A stretch of 13,854 nt of DNA from contig JAJRTP010000577.1 in assembly GCA_024278255.1 (NCBI GenBank), forward strand, positions 1 through 13,854. Reading direction: 5' to 3'. This stretch comes from Chloroflexota bacterium. Its GTDB lineage: Bacteria; Chloroflexota; Anaerolineae; Promineifilales; Promineifilaceae. Each line of letters starts with the position of its first letter. Within the stretch, counting starts at the first letter, position 1. This document shows, piece by piece, positions 13,091 through 13,854 of the stretch. The position numbers were made by a program, and so were the translations under genes. The notes under the pieces are model-generated. The model worked only from the letters and a program-made list of their open reading frames with translations. It did not search any database and was not told the origin of the DNA.

Positions 13091-13733
13091 ACGACGCTGG
13101 CTGCTGGTTTTGCTGCCGCTGCTGATCGTCATTGTCTTTAGTGTCGTCACCTGGCAGCCGCCCCCGCCGGCCGGATTTAACGTGGGCGTCAATTTTCTGG
13201 TGGCGCAGGAACCGGCCCAAATTGCGCCCAATGTAGACGAGGAGCGGTATTATAACTGGCTCACGTCGGAATACATTGTCAACGGCCTGACGGATTGGGC
13301 TGTTTCGGGCAAATTCAAGACGGCCGTCAGTGAAAACCTGGCCGGACAAGGGCTGGATGTGCCGCCCTACACCTTCAACGTCGTCGCCGACAACGTGCGC
13401 AGTAAATTGCAGCTATCCATTTCTGCCGGAGATGCGGCTGCGCTGGCCCGGATTATGGATGCGGCCATCGTGGTAATGACGGAAGAAAACGCAGAGGCTC
13501 TACCGCAACTGGGGGGCGATACGGCCGTACTCGTCCTGTTGGATGAACCCATCGTCACGCCCCTGCCGCAAAACTTCCGCAGCCAGCTAGACATCCCGCT
13601 GCGCATCGTCCTGACCTTGTTCGTGGGTATCGGCCTAGCTCTGCTGGCAGAATACCTGGACCCTACCTTACGTGACCGGGAAGAAACGGAGCGGGTGGGG
13701 TTAACTGTGTTGGGGGAAATTCCCAGACAGTGA
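13059..13733 (+). CDS. Wzz/YveK-type polysaccharide chain-length determinant
   Basis: A 224-aa polysaccharide co-polymerase. It has a short cytosolic N terminus (MELRRYWRILKRRW), TM1 at about 14-31, an extracytoplasmic domain (35-180), a proline-bearing approach (VTPLPQNF) to TM2 at about 182-201, and a short cytosolic end (EYLDPTLRDREETERVGLTV then LGEIPRQ). It lacks the fused BY-kinase found in longer relatives, as in Gram-positive YveK/CapA types, where a separate kinase is usual; none is seen before the window ends. ATG 13059, inside the glycosyltransferase gene, is preferred over ATG 12960 because it gives the canonical start just before TM1. Its ribosome site is weak (CAGG 13049-13052), consistent with translational coupling. 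Confidence 0.9.
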   Translation: MELRRYWRILKRRWLLVLLPLLIVIVFSVVTWQPPPPAGFNVGVNFLVAQEPAQIAPNVDEERYYNWLTSEYIVNGLTDWAVSGKFKTAVSENLAGQGLDVPPYTFNVVADNVRSKLQLSISAGDAAALARIMDAAIVVMTEENAEALPQLGGDTAVLVLLDEPIVTPLPQNFRSQLDIPLRIVLTLFVGIGLALLAEYLDPTLRDREETERVGLTVLGEIPRQ

Positions 13734-13854
13734 CCAGTTTTCAGTGTACAGTGTTCAGTAGAGTTATTTCAGAATAAGAGGGAAAGACAGATTACCCCTT
13801 TCCCCATTTTTGAACCTTAATAAACATAGCGACTCCTTTTTGCAAAGTTGACTA
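13734..13854. repeat. Non-coding tail with short CAGT repeats
   Basis: 13735-13759 reads as imperfect repeats of TTCAGTGT (CAGTTTTCAGTGTACAGTGT then TCAGT), a kind of intergenic sequence that is often dispersed. The remainder is AT-rich with no gene. GCAAAGTTG at 13842-13850 matches an arm of the inverted repeat at 10722-10762. Confidence 0.4.

Larger units (their letters stand above)
804..13528. repeat. Dispersed 8-bp palindrome ACGGCCGT, about 30 copies across the window
   Basis: Copies read by eye start at 804, 2893, 2967, 3055, 3189, 3587, 3675, 3744, 3807, 3858, 3936, 3967, 4076, 4127, 4207, 4253, 4895, 6155, 6988, 7158, 7543, 9062, 10276, 10460, 11126, 11955, 12631, 12992, 13320 and 13521. 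Sixteen are preceded by T and eight by G. Twenty-two lie in genes; the others lie in spacers, in the remnant gene and in a terminator. They are densest at 3587-4260 (eleven) and absent at 812-2892. With equal-order base frequencies I estimate well under one copy by chance. Function unknown. Confidence 0.9.

Overview
The window looks like chromosomal DNA of an environmental bacterium, most likely a member of the Chloroflexota close to Anaerolineae. This is an inference from overall gene character (a fused AAA/VWA metal chelatase, a Mnt/HepT module, PspC/PspA, DUF1269, small acidic proteins), from codon style, and from abundant intergenic inverted repeats. No rRNA or tRNA marker is present to fix the taxonomy. 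Most genes are moderately GC-rich. The exception is an AT-rich island near 4.26-5.0 kb.

Layout. Positions 1-1889 hold a cobalt/magnesium chelatase. The AAA+ half (5' end outside the window) is joined to its VWA half across an A9 slippery run with an in-frame stop just after it and a hairpin. This is very probably one gene read by -1 frameshifting. Positions 1934-2803 hold a minus-strand mntA-hepT toxin-antitoxin operon with its own promoter; hepT is cut short by an in-frame UAA. Positions 2814-3926 encode an orphan HprK-like P-loop protein. It is followed by a diverged second copy of its own 3' end (4076-4214). Positions 4311-5015 carry a small minus-strand operon of unknown function with a cysteine-rich membrane-anchored protein. 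Positions 5131-5651 hold a secreted protein with a strong terminator. Positions 5693-7797 encode an OmpR-type two-component system. A bidirectional terminator separates it from a DUF1269 membrane protein (7909-8457, minus). Positions 8639-9660 hold a small acidic protein overlapping a membrane-anchored methyltransferase-like protein. Positions 9697-10701 (minus) encode a D-2-hydroxyacid dehydrogenase. Positions 10835-11874 hold a PspC-domain protein and a PspA/IM30-like protein in two separate transcription units. Positions 11963-13733 hold a GT4 glycosyltransferase overlapping a Wzz/YveK-type polysaccharide co-polymerase, the start of an exopolysaccharide locus that continues past the window.

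Working together. Two-component signalling, the PspC/PspA membrane-stress pair, the DUF1269 protein and the polysaccharide genes all point to envelope maintenance. The chelatase would serve tetrapyrrole metal insertion, probably cobalt for B12. The TA module and the AT-rich island look acquired.

Two signals stand out. One is the chelatase frameshift site. The other is the 8-bp palindrome ACGGCCGT, found about 30 times by eye, where well under one is expected by chance. It occurs in genes, in spacers, inside a terminator and directly against a start codon, and resembles the HIP1 element of cyanobacteria in behaviour.
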